A DNA stretch of 64,000 nt from Halalkalibacter oceani (GCF_023715705.1 NZ_JAMBOS010000004.1:124001-188000), one strand, 5' to 3'; shown: positions 25,179-35,122, counted from the stretch's first letter. Notes: a model not told the origin generated them from the letters alone. Numbers and translations: made by a program.

Positions 25179-25948
25179 CATCTGTCATATTCGCCTATTT
25201 CCTGCTTCATGTACTCAAGGATCTTCTTTTCAAGACGAGATACCTGGACCTGGGAGATGCCAAGGCGTTCCGCGACCTCGGACTGCGTCTGGTCCTTGTA
25301 GTAGCGGAGATAGACAATTAAGCGTTCCCGTTCATCCAGATCGCGAATCGCTTCCTTCAACGCGATCTTATCAAACCATTTCGTCTCCGATTGGTCGGCA
25401 ATTTGATCTAGAAGTGTAATCGGATCCCCGTCATTTTCATACACCGTTTCATGAATCGAGGACAAGGAACGGCTCGCTTCACCGGCAAAGACGACTTCTT
25501 CCGGCGAAATCTGAAGCTGCTCGGCGATTTCTGCGACCGTCGGGGTCCGCCCGAGTGTTTTCGTCATTTCATCTTTCATTTTGCGAATCTTGTTGCCGAG
25601 TTCTTTCACAGAACGGCTGACCTTGACCGTCCCGTCATCTCTGAGAAAACGCTGAATTTCACCAATGATCATGGGAACAGCGTACGTCGAAAACTTCACC
25701 TCATAAGAAAGGTCGAATTTATCGACGGATTTAATTAAGCCAATGCAGCCGATTTGAAATAAGTCATCCGCTTCATAACCCCTGTTCATAAAGCGTTGGA
25801 CGACAGACCAGACCAGCCTGGTGTTACGGTTGACAATTAAATCGCGTGCTTCCTGATCGCCGGCCTGGCTTTTTTCAATCAGCTTCCGGACTTGCGCATC
25901 CGTAAACGGGGCTTCCTTTTTCTTCTGCTGTTTCACCTCGACATCCAT
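25178..25948 (-). CDS. sigF: RNA polymerase sigma-F factor
   Basis: First forespore-specific sigma factor. The 256-residue protein has region 2 (NTRLVWSVVQRFMNRGYEADDLFQIGCIGL), a region 3 with TVAEIAEQLQISPEEV and region 4 with DQTQSEVAERLGISQVQVSRLE. Start ATG 25948 with AAGGAG 8 nt upstream; a TTG 6 nt earlier is less likely. It starts 12 nt after spoIIAB in the spoIIA operon and is held inactive by SpoIIAB until SpoIIAA is dephosphorylated. Confidence 0.97.
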   Translation of the reverse strand: MDVEVKQQKKKEAPFTDAQVRKLIEKSQAGDQEARDLIVNRNTRLVWSVVQRFMNRGYEADDLFQIGCIGLIKSVDKFDLSYEVKFSTYAVPMIIGEIQRFLRDDGTVKVSRSVKELGNKIRKMKDEMTKTLGRTPTVAEIAEQLQISPEEVVFAGEASRSLSSIHETVYENDGDPITLLDQIADQSETKWFDKIALKEAIRDLDERERLIVYLRYYKDQTQSEVAERLGISQVQVSRLEKKILEYMKQEIGEYDR

Positions 25949-25960
25949 AGGCAAAACTCC

Positions 25961-26401
25961 TTAATTACACATAGCTTTGCTATTTGTAAGTGTTTTTTTC
26001 AAATAGACCGTAGTTCCAATCAGCGGTTCCGAAACGACTTCAATCTCATCCATAAAATTCTCCATGATCGTAAATCCCATGCCGGAGCGCTCAAGTTCAG
26101 GCTTTGTCGTATAGAGAGGCTGCCGGGCCTCATCGATATCCTGTATTCCCACTCCTTCATCGCGGATCGTCAGCTCAATGACATCATCCTCAATCGTTAC
26201 GTGAATGTAGACCATGCCGTCAGGCTGATTTTGATAGCCGTGAATAATTGCATTCGTGACAGCTTCTGAGACAACTGTTTTGATTTCCGTCATTTCATCC
26301 ATCGTCGGATCAAGCTGGGCAATAAAGGCGCCAACTGTTACGCGGGCAAAGGATTCATTTTGACTTTGTGAAGAGAATTGCAAATCCATTTTGTTTTTCA
26401 T
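25961..26401 (-). CDS. spoIIAB: Anti-sigma-F factor / serine kinase SpoIIAB
   Basis: A 146-residue GHKL ATPase that binds sigma-F and phosphorylates SpoIIAA. N-box [11 protein letters not shown] near residue 46, G1 DEGVGI near residue 81 and G2 [15 protein letters not shown] near residue 104 are all present. It starts 3 nt after spoIIAA; the GGGGGTGG upstream serves as RBS. Confidence 0.97.
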   Translation of the reverse strand: MKNKMDLQFSSQSQNESFARVTVGAFIAQLDPTMDEMTEIKTVVSEAVTNAIIHGYQNQPDGMVYIHVTIEDDVIELTIRDEGVGIQDIDEARQPLYTTKPELERSGMGFTIMENFMDEIEVVSEPLIGTTVYLKKTLTNSKAMCN

Positions 26402-26404
26402 TGG

Positions 26405-26755
26405 TTACGCCACCCCCAATGTCAAAAGTGCATACTGTTCACTTTCTTCAAGCCGGATGATTTTAAACAATCCAGACATTTCAAACAAGCGCTTAACAGC
26501 TGGAGAAATCGCGCAAACGACCATTTCGCCGCCGATCGCTCTTATCTGCTTGTACCGGCCCAGAATCACGCCAAGCCCCGAGCTGTCCATAAAGGTCAGC
26601 TGCTCCAGATTCAATACAATATGCTTAATCTGTTTTTTCGCCAGGTTGTCTTCAACCTGGTGCCGCAGCTGCTCAGCCGTATGATGATCAAGCTCCCCAA
26701 CCAAACGAACCAATAGCACACTGCCTTTCTGCTGTAGATCAATTTGCAAGCTCAT
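26405..26755 (-). CDS. spoIIAA: Anti-anti-sigma factor SpoIIAA
   Basis: A 116-residue STAS-domain protein. The phosphorylated Ser lies in [14 protein letters not shown] near residues 55-58. When dephosphorylated it displaces sigma-F from SpoIIAB. Start ATG 26755 with GGAG 7 nt upstream; an in-frame extension of 6 residues overlaps the RBS. I could not find an unambiguous sigma-H promoter in the 130 nt after dacF. Confidence 0.97.
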   Translation of the reverse strand: MSLQIDLQQKGSVLLVRLVGELDHHTAEQLRHQVEDNLAKKQIKHIVLNLEQLTFMDSSGLGVILGRYKQIRAIGGEMVVCAISPAVKRLFEMSGLFKIIRLEESEQYALLTLGVA

Positions 26756-26887
26756 TCGATCACTCCCTCTCATAAATAAGGTTGAATCCTTTTTACTGAC
26801 GCTTGAGAGAGTTTCGGTATTGCCTTAGCTCGTTCCTGCCCGATGACAAAACTAGTCCTCATTCGTAAAAAGCTGTCAAAACCAGTG

Positions 26888-28048
26888 CTATGCTGCTCCA
26901 AATTTCGAGAATACTCGTTTAAATAATGTCCACCATGTCGCTTCAACAATATCATCGCCTGCCACGACCGGTGATTTACTTACAACTTCCCCGTTCTTTT
27001 CAAGGACAAGCTCGCCGACCTCATCGCCTTTTGTGATTGGAGCGCGTAAATCACTAGTAATCTCAAGACGTTCGACTACATCATCGATTGTTTCCCCTTT
27101 TTTCGTAAGCAGGGAAACGGATTCAGACGTTACAACAGGGACGATGTCCTTATCGCCTCGGCTTACCTCCACCTCAGCCAATGTATGCTCACGCTCGTAC
27201 AGCTTATGGGTTTGGAACTGATTAAAGGCATAGTCAAGCATAGATGTTATTTGGGCATTGCGTTCCTTTGGCGTCGGTGCCCCCATAATGACCGAAATGA
27301 CGCGCATGTCATTTTTCTCCGCAGTGGCGGTTAAACAATACATCGCCTCACGGGTAAAGCCGGTTTTCAATCCGTCCACTCCTGGATAAAAGCGCACAAG
27401 TTTATTCGTGTTGACGAGCCAAAATTTATCGTCTGTATCAGCCCGTAAGTAATCCTCATAAATGCTTGTGAACTTTGTAATATCTTCATACTTCAACAGC
27501 TCTTTCGAAATCATCGCCAAATCATAAGAGGTCGTATAATGATCCTCGGCAGGCAGTCCATTTGAATTCATAAAATGAGTGTTCTCCAGTCCGAGTTCCC
27601 GCGCTTTTTCATTCATCATATTGACAAATTCTTCCTCAGAACCGCCAATATGCTCAGCCATTGCGACAGAGGCGTCGTTTCCTGAAGCGACAGCGATCGC
27701 TTTAAGCATATCGGTAACCGTCATCTCTTCTCCCGGCTCTAAAAATATTTGCGAGCCCCCCATCGAAGCCGCATATTCACTCGTTCGAACGGTATCATCA
27801 TAAGAAAGAGAGCCTTCATCAATCGCTTCCATAATGAGCAGCATTGTCATGATTTTTGTCATGCTTGCAGGCGGTAATTTTTCATGACTGTTTTTTTCAA
27901 AAAGCACCTTGCCTGTATCACGCTCAATTACGATTGCAGACGTGGCATTCTCCGCCAGTTCAATCTGTTTTTCAGCGGCGTTGACAGCCGGCGCCATCAT
28001 TCCTGCTAACAAGCAAATACTTACCATACTGGATAGAATTTTTTTCAT
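26888..28048 (-). CDS. dacF: D-alanyl-D-alanine carboxypeptidase DacF
   Basis: A penicillin-binding protein (family S11) that trims peptidoglycan peptides. Signal peptide at residues 1-25, ending near AVNAAEKQ. Active-site motifs: SMTK (PPASMTKIMTM, near residue 60), SGN (AVASGNDASVA, near residue 117) and KTG (DGLKTGFT, near residue 220). The C-terminal domain ends with an amphipathic helix (TLFKRVFSKFGAA) for membrane attachment. Start ATG 28048 is 10 nt from GGAGG; ATG 28054 is 3 nt from it. Upstream of spoIIAA as in B. subtilis, where it is made in the forespore. Confidence 0.95.
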   Translation of the reverse strand: MKKILSSMVSICLLAGMMAPAVNAAEKQIELAENATSAIVIERDTGKVLFEKNSHEKLPPASMTKIMTMLLIMEAIDEGSLSYDDTVRTSEYAASMGGSQIFLEPGEEMTVTDMLKAIAVASGNDASVAMAEHIGGSEEEFVNMMNEKARELGLENTHFMNSNGLPAEDHYTTSYDLAMISKELLKYEDITKFTSIYEDYLRADTDDKFWLVNTNKLVRFYPGVDGLKTGFTREAMYCLTATAEKNDMRVISVIMGAPTPKERNAQITSMLDYAFNQFQTHKLYEREHTLAEVEVSRGDKDIVPVVTSESVSLLTKKGETIDDVVERLEITSDLRAPITKGDEVGELVLEKNGEVVSKSPVVAGDDIVEATWWTLFKRVFSKFGAA

Positions 28049-28170
28049 CCCCATCCGACCTCCATCTCAAATTATCATACTTCGTCCCCAGGTAATGCTG
28101 CCTCTTGGCTCCACGAGCATGAGACATCCCAAGTTTGCTACCTCCCATTTTTTCCAATTTCCTTGCTTTT

Positions 28171-28227
28171 ATACATAAAAAAAACAGCTTCTCTATCTTT
28201 TAGCTACGCTAATAGAGAAACTGTTTT
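28171..28227 (-). terminator. Intrinsic terminator upstream of dacF
   Basis: Minus strand AAAACAG-TTCTCTAT type stem (arms 28227-28212 and 28196-28181, one mismatch) followed by a run of eight T. It insulates dacF from the Fe-ADH unit. Confidence 0.88.
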
Positions 28228-28295
28228 GCGACATCTGGGTGGAGCAGGAACCGGACGGCGGCCAAAAAAGGTGAAAATGTCAAAGAGAAAGGAAG

Positions 28296-28332
28296 AAGCC
28301 CATTCCGAAGTCGCTTTCTTCAGAATGGGCTT
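28296..28332 (-). terminator. Hairpin after the Fe-ADH gene
   Basis: Arms AAGCCCATTC and GAATGGGCTT, perfect 10 bp, about 20 nt after the stop, with a TTCTTCCTTTC tail on the minus strand. Confidence 0.75.
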
Positions 28333-28352
28333 TCTGCTGGCCGTACTGCTAT

Positions 28353-29522
28353 TTACATTCTGCCATAGTACGCATTTTCAATGATTGCCTGAATGTCCTG
28401 ATCACGGGTCAGCCGCGGATTGATTAACACATTTCCGCTCCGCATGGAATCTTTTACAAGCTGATCAAGACGGTCCAGCGTCACGCCAAGGTCTTTAATA
28501 TTATCAGGAATGCCTAATGAGTGATTCAGCTCGATCACGGCCTCCAATGCCAGCTGTCCGGCATCGATATCCGATAAGCCTGTGACATCCTTTCCTAAAG
28601 CGACCGCAATATCCTTCATCTCAGCCGGGCAGGCCGGAAGATTATATTTCATCACAAATGGCAATAATGTCGCGTTGGCAATTCCATGAGGAATGTTAAA
28701 CACACCCCCGAAGGAATGAGAAATGGCGTGAACATTTCCTAAACGCGACTGCGAAAAGGCATAGCCTGCGATCATCGAGGCGACAAGCATCTTCTCGCGG
28801 CTCTCCATATCAGTGCCGACAAAATAAGCCTTTTGAATATACTGGCCAATCAGTTTAACGGCATGTATCGCCAGCGCCTGGCTAATTGGATTAGCGGTTT
28901 TCGACGTATAGGACTCGATCGCATGTGTCAGAGCATCCATCCCCGTCGCCGCAGTGATGCCTTGCGGACAATGCTTCGTCAGCTCGGCATCAAGGATGGC
29001 GATTTTCGGGAAGAGATAAGGACTGATGATCGCCGTTTTAAACAATGTTTCCTTATTGGTCACAATCGTCGAAGCCGTCACCTCACTGCCCGTTCCCGCC
29101 GTTGTCGGCACGGCGATTAATGGTAACGTCGGCTTCGGCAGCACGCCGACCCCTTCGTAATCAAGGATATCCCCTTCATTCGTCGCCATGGCCGCGATCG
29201 CTTTCGCCGTATCAATGCTGCTTCCTCCGCCAATCGCCAGCACAACATCACAATTGTGCTCGTTCAGAAAGGCGACTCCTTTTTGCACGACTTCGGCACT
29301 CGGATTTGGTTCGACCTCATCAAAAATATCATAAGCAAGCTGACTATCATTCAGCGACTTTTCAATATTCTCCAAGAGACCGGCCGCCCGTACGCCCTGA
29401 TCCGTAACGAGCAATACTTTTTTTGAGACAAGCGGCTTAAGAATTTCTCCTGTCTTTCTCGCATACCCGATTCCGCATTCGACTTTCGTGGGCATATAAT
29501 GCTGATACGATGCTATGCTCAT
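28353..29522 (-). CDS. Iron-containing alcohol dehydrogenase
   Basis: A 389-residue group III alcohol dehydrogenase. NAD-binding GGGSSIDTAKAIA near residue 99 and the metal site HAISHSFGGVFNIPHGIANA (three His, near residues 265-285) plus the upstream Asp segment (DALTHAIESY) are present. It could reduce aldehydes such as glycolaldehyde, lactaldehyde or succinate semialdehyde. It follows the FAH-family gene (29563) by 40 nt, so it probably belongs to the same unit; this suggests removal or recycling of an aldehyde from sugar-acid breakdown. Specific substrate unknown. Confidence 0.92.
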   Translation of the reverse strand: MSIASYQHYMPTKVECGIGYARKTGEILKPLVSKKVLLVTDQGVRAAGLLENIEKSLNDSQLAYDIFDEVEPNPSAEVVQKGVAFLNEHNCDVVLAIGGGSSIDTAKAIAAMATNEGDILDYEGVGVLPKPTLPLIAVPTTAGTGSEVTASTIVTNKETLFKTAIISPYLFPKIAILDAELTKHCPQGITAATGMDALTHAIESYTSKTANPISQALAIHAVKLIGQYIQKAYFVGTDMESREKMLVASMIAGYAFSQSRLGNVHAISHSFGGVFNIPHGIANATLLPFVMKYNLPACPAEMKDIAVALGKDVTGLSDIDAGQLALEAVIELNHSLGIPDNIKDLGVTLDRLDQLVKDSMRSGNVLINPRLTRDQDIQAIIENAYYGRM

Positions 29523-29562
29523 TATTCTTCGCTCCTATTCCTGAACTGACTCTCCCCAGCTA

Positions 29563-30432
29563 TTATTTAATAAACGTCTTTAATGTGCCGAGGTTTTCGA
29601 TTTCAACCTCTAGTACATCACCTGGCTTTAGCCAGTCACGCTGTCCTTCAGGATCCCCCATAATAACCCCTTCAGGCGTTCCCGTTAAAATAATATCTCC
29701 AGGGACAAGCGTCATATGTTCGGAAATATAGCTGATGATTTCAGAGGTATTGAAAATTAAATCTGATGTATTAGAGTTTTGGCGCAGCTCTCCATTCCGC
29801 TTTAATTTAATTGATAAATTATCCGGATTGTCGATATGCTCCCCGCTTACAAGGTATGGTCCGATCGGACAGAAGTCATCTGTCGTTTTGCCAAGCAGCC
29901 ATTGCGAGCTGACAAACTGCAAGTCACGGACAGAAAGATCGTTTCCGTTTGTGTAACCGTAGACATAGGAAAGCGCGTCCTGTTCTGATACATTTTTCGC
30001 TTCTTTGCCGATAACGATCACAAGCTCTGCCTCATAATCAAACTCTTTTCCTTTTGTCGGCAGCTTCACCTCTGCATTATGAGCCGTTAACGTATTGGCA
30101 AATTTACTGAAAATGATTGGCTCTTTCGGATAAGCCATATTACATTCATCGGCATGACGCTTGTAGTTCAAGCCAACGCAAATAATCTTTTGTGGTGCCG
30201 GGACCGACGGACCGAAAGTCAGACCATCTTCTGCAAGAAACAGCGCATCATTTCCTTGATTCGTTTCAACTAAATCTTCAAGCGCGCGCTTGCCCGCTTC
30301 TCCTTGTGCAATTAATTCGGCAACCGTTGTCGGCGCGTTCTCATTTGCAGCCGCTTGTACATCAAAAATTCCTTTGTCTGTTTTTACTCCCAATACGAGC
30401 TTATCATCCTTATAAAACGTAACTGTAATCAT
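29563..30432 (-). CDS. Fumarylacetoacetate hydrolase-family protein (copy 1)
   Basis: A 289-residue protein with the C-terminal FAH catalytic fold. ICVGLNYKRHADE near residue 94, metal-binding EAELVIVIGKEA near residue 132 and the YGYTNGNDLSVRDLQ motif are characteristic. The end reads GTPEGVIMG and GDVLEVEIENLGTL, also standard. It starts 10 nt after the D-2-hydroxyacid dehydrogenase stop. FAH proteins act as hydrolases, decarboxylases or 2-keto-3-deoxy-acid dehydratases; the sugar-acid context favours the last. Confidence 0.9.
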   Translation of the reverse strand: MITVTFYKDDKLVLGVKTDKGIFDVQAAANENAPTTVAELIAQGEAGKRALEDLVETNQGNDALFLAEDGLTFGPSVPAPQKIICVGLNYKRHADECNMAYPKEPIIFSKFANTLTAHNAEVKLPTKGKEFDYEAELVIVIGKEAKNVSEQDALSYVYGYTNGNDLSVRDLQFVSSQWLLGKTTDDFCPIGPYLVSGEHIDNPDNLSIKLKRNGELRQNSNTSDLIFNTSEIISYISEHMTLVPGDIILTGTPEGVIMGDPEGQRDWLKPGDVLEVEIENLGTLKTFIK

Positions 30433-30442
30433 ATTCTTCCTC

Positions 30443-31420
30443 CTATGGTGTTTGTAGTTCTTTCACAACATGCTTAGGCTGTTCTCCGGTTAAAGCCCGG
30501 ACGAGATCCTGGGCGGCAAGCATCGCCATGTCATAGCGGGTCTTTGCCGTTGCCGAACCAATATGCGGCAGAAGAACAGCATTTTTTAATTGCAGTAACG
30601 GGTTGTCTTCATTGATCGGCTCTTCGGCAAAGACATCCAAGCCCGCCGCTCTGATTTCGCCTGTTTGCAATGCTTTGATTAACGCCCGTTCATCAACCGT
30701 ACCGCCTCTTGAAGCGTTGATGAAAATCGCCGAATTTTTCATTAGCTTAAATTGCTCTTCTCCCATCAGATGCTCTGTCTCTTTTGTCAGAGGAGTCATT
30801 AAAACGACGTAGTCCGACTCCTGCAGCAAAGCGTCCAGTTCCAGATAGTCGATGCCAAGTGATTCTTCAACATCCGGCTTCGGTGTACGGCTGTAATAGT
30901 TCACATTCATGTCAAAGCCGTGCTTTGCTCTTTTCGCAATGGCGGCGCCAATTCGGCCCATGCCGATAATGCCGAGGGTGGCATGGTGGACATCAACCCC
31001 GAAAATAGCCCGTTCCGGTACTTTGCCCCATTTCCCTTCCCGGACGAAGCTGTCCAGCTCCGGTACCCGGCGCGCAGTCGATAAAATCAGGGCAAATACA
31101 AGATCGGCGACCGTATCATCAAGTACAAATGGAGTATGAGTGCCAATAATGTTGCGTGCTTTCATTTCAGCAAGATCAAAGTTGTTATAACCAACTGACA
31201 TATTGCTGATCACTTTAAGATTCGCGGCACGGTCAAGCAATTCCGGATCGATTTGACGACCGGCTGTTGTTAATAACCCATCGGCGTTCTCCAGCTTCTC
31301 CAGCAGCTGCTGCCTGCTTTGATTGTGTGCATCCTCCCACTTCTCCACTTCACAATGCTCTCGAATAAAGCTTTCAATATCAGCGGCAATCGGCTTGTCT
31401 ATAAATACACGTGGTTTCAT
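30443..31420 (-). CDS. D-2-hydroxyacid dehydrogenase (glyoxylate/2-ketogluconate reductase type)
   Basis: A 325-residue NAD(P)-dependent enzyme. The Rossmann motif is [16 protein letters not shown] near residue 150; catalytic Arg in [10 protein letters not shown], Glu in DVFAEEPI and His in [13 protein letters not shown] are present. The sequence closely resembles B. subtilis YvcT (remembered; same length and end). It likely interconverts 2-ketogluconate, hydroxypyruvate or glyoxylate with the D-hydroxyacid. First gene of a three-gene unit with the FAH and Fe-ADH genes; an 11-bp inverted repeat lies upstream. Confidence 0.92.
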   Translation of the reverse strand: MKPRVFIDKPIAADIESFIREHCEVEKWEDAHNQSRQQLLEKLENADGLLTTAGRQIDPELLDRAANLKVISNMSVGYNNFDLAEMKARNIIGTHTPFVLDDTVADLVFALILSTARRVPELDSFVREGKWGKVPERAIFGVDVHHATLGIIGMGRIGAAIAKRAKHGFDMNVNYYSRTPKPDVEESLGIDYLELDALLQESDYVVLMTPLTKETEHLMGEEQFKLMKNSAIFINASRGGTVDERALIKALQTGEIRAAGLDVFAEEPINEDNPLLQLKNAVLLPHIGSATAKTRYDMAMLAAQDLVRALTGEQPKHVVKELQTP

Positions 31421-31467
31421 AGATTTACACCCTCATTTCTCTATCATCGGTTTCGCTGCCAGGCGAA

Positions 31468-31517
31468 TTCTTTTCTATTTAAGTATGTATGTCTCTCTCC
31501 ACATAGATAGAAAAGAA
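31468..31517. repeat. 11-bp inverted repeat with a 28-nt spacer upstream of the D-2-hydroxyacid dehydrogenase
   Basis: TTCTTTTCTAT (31468-31478) and ATAGAAAAGAA (31507-31517) are perfect complements. The element starts 48 nt upstream of the start codon, where an operator or promoter would lie. A 10-bp inverted repeat with the same 28-nt spacer stands ahead of the IclR gene at 35123-35170. Confidence 0.55.
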
Positions 31518-31700
31518 CCGCAGCGTGATAGGTTGTTATTATGCGCTTACAGTTTTTATTATTCTGATTTTTCTGGATGAAAAAAGAGCGTTACTGTGCT
31601 TCATTTCCTTACAAATATGAAATGATTGTTGATGTTTGAAAAAGAGAGGAATGTCTCAAAAGCCTTCCAAAATGAGACAGCAGACTCACCCTGCCACTTC

Positions 31701-31743
31701 AGGGGTGCACCAAAAGGAAACCCAGCTTTTTGGCACACCCCCT
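31701..31743. terminator. Hairpin after the aldehyde dehydrogenase gene (TGTGCCAAA-type)
   Basis: AGGGGTGCACCAAAAGG and CTTTTTGGCACACCCCCT pair with few mismatches, about 55 nt after the ALDH stop. The TTTTGGCACA core is shared with 41913-41958 and, in part, 46178-46218. Confidence 0.65.
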
Positions 31744-31797
31744 CTTGTCGTGGAGGAAGCAGCAAGGGTCTGCTGCTTCAATGGATTGCTGTAAAAC

Positions 31798-33264
31798 TTA
31801 ACCTTTTACAAATACTGTTTTAATCGAAGTGAAGAATTCAATCGCAGCCTGACCTTGCTCACGTGAATGCGAACTTGACTGCTTCATTCCTCCGAACGGA
31901 GCCTGGAGTTCTACCCCGGCGCTTTCCGCGTTGATCCGGACGAGGCCAGCATCCATGTCTTCGATGAACGAAAGCATGTTGCCAATGTTTGTCGTAAAGA
32001 TGGAGGCACTTAATCCAAATTTGACGTCATTCGCCACCTGTAAAGCCTCTTCAATTGTCTCAACCTTCATAAGAGCTAAGACTGGTCCGAAGATCTCCTC
32101 TTGGGCGATCGCCATATCACTGCTCACATTATCAAAAACTGCCGGCTGTACATAGAAGCCTTCTTCCAATCCCGCTCCCTGAACTTTTTCTCCGCCGTAA
32201 AGCAGTGTAGCGCCTTCTTCTTTTCCTTTTTGTACATAGGAAAGTACTGTATTCAGCTGGCTTTCACTTGAGCAAGGCCCCATCCATGTGTCACCTTGAA
32301 GTCCGTCACCAACTTTCAGCTCCTTCACTTTCGCGACAAGCTTTTCTCTAAATTCTTCATAAACACCGCTTTGCACGATCACACGGCTTGTTGCGGTACA
32401 TTTTTGACCCGTTGAACGAAGGCCGCCGCTGATTGTTGCCTCTACCGCTAAATCAAGATCAGCATCATTTGCCACGATAACTGGGTTCTTACCGCCCATT
32501 TCAAGCTGGTATTTTGCTCCGCGCGCTAATGCTCCCTGACCAACCTGTTTACCAACCTGGTCCGATCCTGTGAATGTAATACCGTTAACATCAGGGTGAT
32601 CGATAATACCTTGACCAATAACAGAGCCTGACCCAGACACCATGTTTACAACACCTGCAGGAAGTCCAGCTTCCGCAAAGCACTCGATTACTTTCGCAGC
32701 TGTCACGACAGTTTCACCCGCCGGCTTAAGCACAACTGTGTTTCCGTAAACAAGAGCAGGAGCCATTTTCCAAATTGGAATCGCTACCGGGAAGTTCCAA
32801 GGAGTGATTACGCCAACAACGCCAAGCGGTGCACGGGTTGTGAACATAAGAGCTTCGCTGTCCGTTGACGGAATCACGTCGCCAACCTTTCTTAGCCCCT
32901 CGCCTGCATAGTAACGAAGGATCGCTACACCGCGGGCTGTTTCTCCCTTTGCTTCAGGCAGTGTCTTTCCCATTTCTCTAGTCATTGTTTCAGCGATATC
33001 GTCAAGGTTCTTTTCAAGGATGTTTGCCACCTTGTATAAGAATTCCCCGCGTGCCGCTCCCGAAAGCTTTCTCCAAGAAGCTTGAGCCGCCTTTGCCGCT
33101 GCAACCGCTTTATCCAAGTCTTCTTTTGTAGACTTCTGAACATAGCCGACTACTTCATTCTTGTTAGCCGGGCTGATGCTCTTTGTGACCTCCTCACTTG
33201 AACTGGCAACCCATTCCCCGTTAATATAGTTCAAATAAGTTTTTGCTTCCGTTGTTACTGCCAT
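31798..33264 (-). CDS. Aldehyde dehydrogenase, probable 2-oxoglutarate semialdehyde dehydrogenase
   Basis: NAD(P)-dependent aldehyde dehydrogenase of 488 residues. Catalytic Glu in [12 protein letters not shown] and nucleophile Cys in [12 protein letters not shown] are present; the NAD site includes [12 protein letters not shown], and the [17 protein letters not shown] segment is typical. Close to the YcbD/KGSADH group in B. subtilis (remembered). Beside an IlvD/Edd dehydratase and an FAH protein it completes a Weimberg-type pathway. Start ATG 33264; an in-frame GTG 12 nt earlier sits on the RBS. Confidence 0.92.
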   Translation of the reverse strand: MAVTTEAKTYLNYINGEWVASSSEEVTKSISPANKNEVVGYVQKSTKEDLDKAVAAAKAAQASWRKLSGAARGEFLYKVANILEKNLDDIAETMTREMGKTLPEAKGETARGVAILRYYAGEGLRKVGDVIPSTDSEALMFTTRAPLGVVGVITPWNFPVAIPIWKMAPALVYGNTVVLKPAGETVVTAAKVIECFAEAGLPAGVVNMVSGSGSVIGQGIIDHPDVNGITFTGSDQVGKQVGQGALARGAKYQLEMGGKNPVIVANDADLDLAVEATISGGLRSTGQKCTATSRVIVQSGVYEEFREKLVAKVKELKVGDGLQGDTWMGPCSSESQLNTVLSYVQKGKEEGATLLYGGEKVQGAGLEEGFYVQPAVFDNVSSDMAIAQEEIFGPVLALMKVETIEEALQVANDVKFGLSASIFTTNIGNMLSFIEDMDAGLVRINAESAGVELQAPFGGMKQSSSHSREQGQAAIEFFTSIKTVFVKG

Positions 33265-33304
33265 GATATTAAACACCCTTCCTCGATAAAATATAAGTCT
33301 ACAT

Positions 33305-33317
33305 TTCTATTATACAA
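33305..33317 (-). promoter_or_regulatory. Promoter/operator candidate of the aldehyde dehydrogenase gene
   Basis: Minus strand TTGTATAATAGAA contains a perfect -10 box TATAAT about 45 nt upstream of the start. It matches 11 of 13 bases of TTGTATTATAAAA within the dyad at 39908-39924. The -35 region is weak, as expected for a regulated promoter. Confidence 0.4.
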
Positions 33318-33400
33318 TAAATGATAGATGAAGCGAGTGACTGAACTCAAAATTTTCAGATCAGTTCATAAAATCCCGCTATTTTCTCTCTTGCTTTTTT

Positions 33401-34300
33401 TTATGATGTAGCCTGAGCCTTTCTTACCTGGCTCTTTACCGGGTTGTTCAACGTACCGATACCAGAGATTTCAATTTCAATCCGATCTCCATCGCCAAGC
33501 GTGAATTCATTTGGAGGCACGATGCAAGTACCTGTAAGAAGAACAGTACCGTCGAAAATCTCGTTGTCTCTTGTAAGGTAGGAAACGAGCTCGTCAAATT
33601 TGCGCTTAAGCTGACCCGTTGTTGCCGAACCTTCAAATTCTTTCTCCTCATTGCGGAAAATACGGCAAGTAATCGTAAATTGATAAGGGTCTTCGACTGT
33701 TTCGGCAAGGCGGATAGCTGGTCCGATCGAGCAAGAGTTTTTCCAAACTTTCGCCTGCGGCAAGTAGAGTGGATTCTCCCCTTCAATATCACGGCTGCTC
33801 ATGTCATTTCCGACTGTGTAGCCTAGCACTCTTCCATTTTTATCAATCACAAGACCAAGCTCAGGCTCAGGAATTTGCCAGTTGGAATCAGAACGGATGT
33901 AAAGGTCCTGATCCGGTCCTTGCGTCCGCGCAGCAGTCGACTTAAAGAAAATTTCCGGACGTTCCGCATCATAGACTTTATCATAGAACGTGGTCGCATC
34001 TAACTTTCCGCCAGTTGCTTCGTAATTTCTCGCTTCCTTACTTTTTTGGTACGTTACGCCTGAAGCCCATACTTCCGGAGCTTCGATTGGAACAAGCAGA
34101 GTAAGCTCTTCCAGCTTAGCTGCGAGCGGCGTGCTGTCCTTGATCAGTTCCTGAACGACTTGCAGCGGAGTCAATCCTTTATCGTCGGCCTGCTGGACAA
34201 GCTCTAAAAAGTCTTGCTGTGGCAATGAATAAACCGCGCCTTCATCTGTAACTGCAGCTAAGGTCGCCTGATTATTTTCTGCAAAACGAATAATTCTCAT
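33401..34300 (-). CDS. FAH-family protein, probable 2-keto-3-deoxy-pentonate dehydratase
   Basis: A 299-residue FAH-fold protein. The central part has EPELGLVIDKNGRVLGYTVGNDMSSRDIEG, with the metal-binding Glu and the NDMSSRD motif, and the C-terminus has LTGTCIVPP and GDRIEIEISGIGTL. In the Weimberg route such proteins dehydrate 2-keto-3-deoxy-pentonate to 2-oxoglutarate semialdehyde, which the next gene product would oxidise. It starts 24 nt after the IclR gene stop and ends 137 nt before the aldehyde dehydrogenase start. Confidence 0.85.
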   Translation of the reverse strand: MRIIRFAENNQATLAAVTDEGAVYSLPQQDFLELVQQADDKGLTPLQVVQELIKDSTPLAAKLEELTLLVPIEAPEVWASGVTYQKSKEARNYEATGGKLDATTFYDKVYDAERPEIFFKSTAARTQGPDQDLYIRSDSNWQIPEPELGLVIDKNGRVLGYTVGNDMSSRDIEGENPLYLPQAKVWKNSCSIGPAIRLAETVEDPYQFTITCRIFRNEEKEFEGSATTGQLKRKFDELVSYLTRDNEIFDGTVLLTGTCIVPPNEFTLGDGDRIEIEISGIGTLNNPVKSQVRKAQATS

Positions 34301-34324
34301 AATTGTTTTCCTCCTATTTGGAAC

Positions 34325-35098
34325 TCATATTTTTGTGGTTTGGAAGCCGTAACCAAGCTTGCGCGACAGCTCCACTGCTGTTGCTTTCAAAATTTCGATA
34401 TTCTTGTCCAGCTCATCATCCGTTAACTGGGTCGCCGTGCTTGATGAGCTGATTGCTGCCACTACCTGGCCGGTGTAATCTCTGACAGGAATCGCGACAC
34501 AGAACACACCGGGTTCATTTTCCTGGTTGTCAATCGCGTAGCCCTTTTCCTGAATCAGCTTGACTTCCTGCAGAAAATCTTCTTTATTCGTAATCGTGTT
34601 CTCTGTTTGCCTTGTATATTCATAGTTTTCGAGAATTTGTTCAAGTTCTGCTTCGGATTTAAAAGCAACAAGCGCCTTCCCTACCCCGCTACTATGAATC
34701 GGAACCCTCCGACCGATTTTTGAATAAAGCACGGATGCTGTGGAGCTTTCCACCTTGTCAATATAGACACCTTCTTTGCCGTCTAAGATAACAAGGTGAA
34801 TCGTCCTTCCCGTTTCACGAGAGAGTTCAACTAAGTGCTCCTTCGCAATCGCCCGCAAGTCGAGGCTCTGAATGACAAAGTTACCACGTTCGAACAATTT
34901 CATCCCGAGCCGGTAGCGGCCGTTTTCCGGATTTTGCTCAATATAATGATGCTTCTGTAACGTCTTTAATAGAGAATGAACCGTGCTTTTGTGAAGCACC
35001 ATCCGCTCACTAATCTCTGTAATTTTCAGCTCTGTTTCATACTCGTCAAAAAGGTCGAGAATCCGCAGTGCCCGATCGACAGACTGAATAATTGGCAT
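34325..35098 (-). CDS. IclR-family transcriptional regulator (sugar-acid cluster)
   Basis: A 257-residue regulator. The N-terminal winged helix has VDRALRILDLFDEYETELKI and MVLHKSTVHSLLKTLQKHHY; the effector domain has HSSGVGKALVAF and YAIDNQENEPGVFCVAVPV-like AIDNQENEPGVFCVAIPV. It lies inside a unit of sugar-acid genes and is the likely local regulator. Many IclR proteins of this group respond to 2-keto-3-deoxy acids. It shares the fold, not the close sequence, of the IclR at 5.6 kb. Confidence 0.93.
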   Translation of the reverse strand: MPIIQSVDRALRILDLFDEYETELKITEISERMVLHKSTVHSLLKTLQKHHYIEQNPENGRYRLGMKLFERGNFVIQSLDLRAIAKEHLVELSRETGRTIHLVILDGKEGVYIDKVESSTASVLYSKIGRRVPIHSSGVGKALVAFKSEAELEQILENYEYTRQTENTITNKEDFLQEVKLIQEKGYAIDNQENEPGVFCVAIPVRDYTGQVVAAISSSSTATQLTDDELDKNIEILKATAVELSRKLGYGFQTTKI

Positions 35099-35122
35099 AA
35101 TCGTTCATCCCTTACTGTTATA

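Larger units (their letters stand above)
28049..28352. other. Intergenic region between dacF and the Fe-ADH gene
   Basis: Contains two minus-strand terminators (28181-28227 and 28296-28332). No convincing sigma-F or sigma-G promoter was found for dacF. No gene is supported. Confidence 0.5.
31421..31797. other. Intergenic region with inverted repeats
   Basis: Contains the inverted repeat at 31468-31517 and the hairpin at 31701-31743. No gene is supported. Confidence 0.55.

Noticed and set aside
26756-26887. Sigma-H promoter before spoIIAA
   Set aside because: AGGATT and AGGACTA -35-like boxes exist, but no GAAT -10 box at proper spacing upstream of the RBS.
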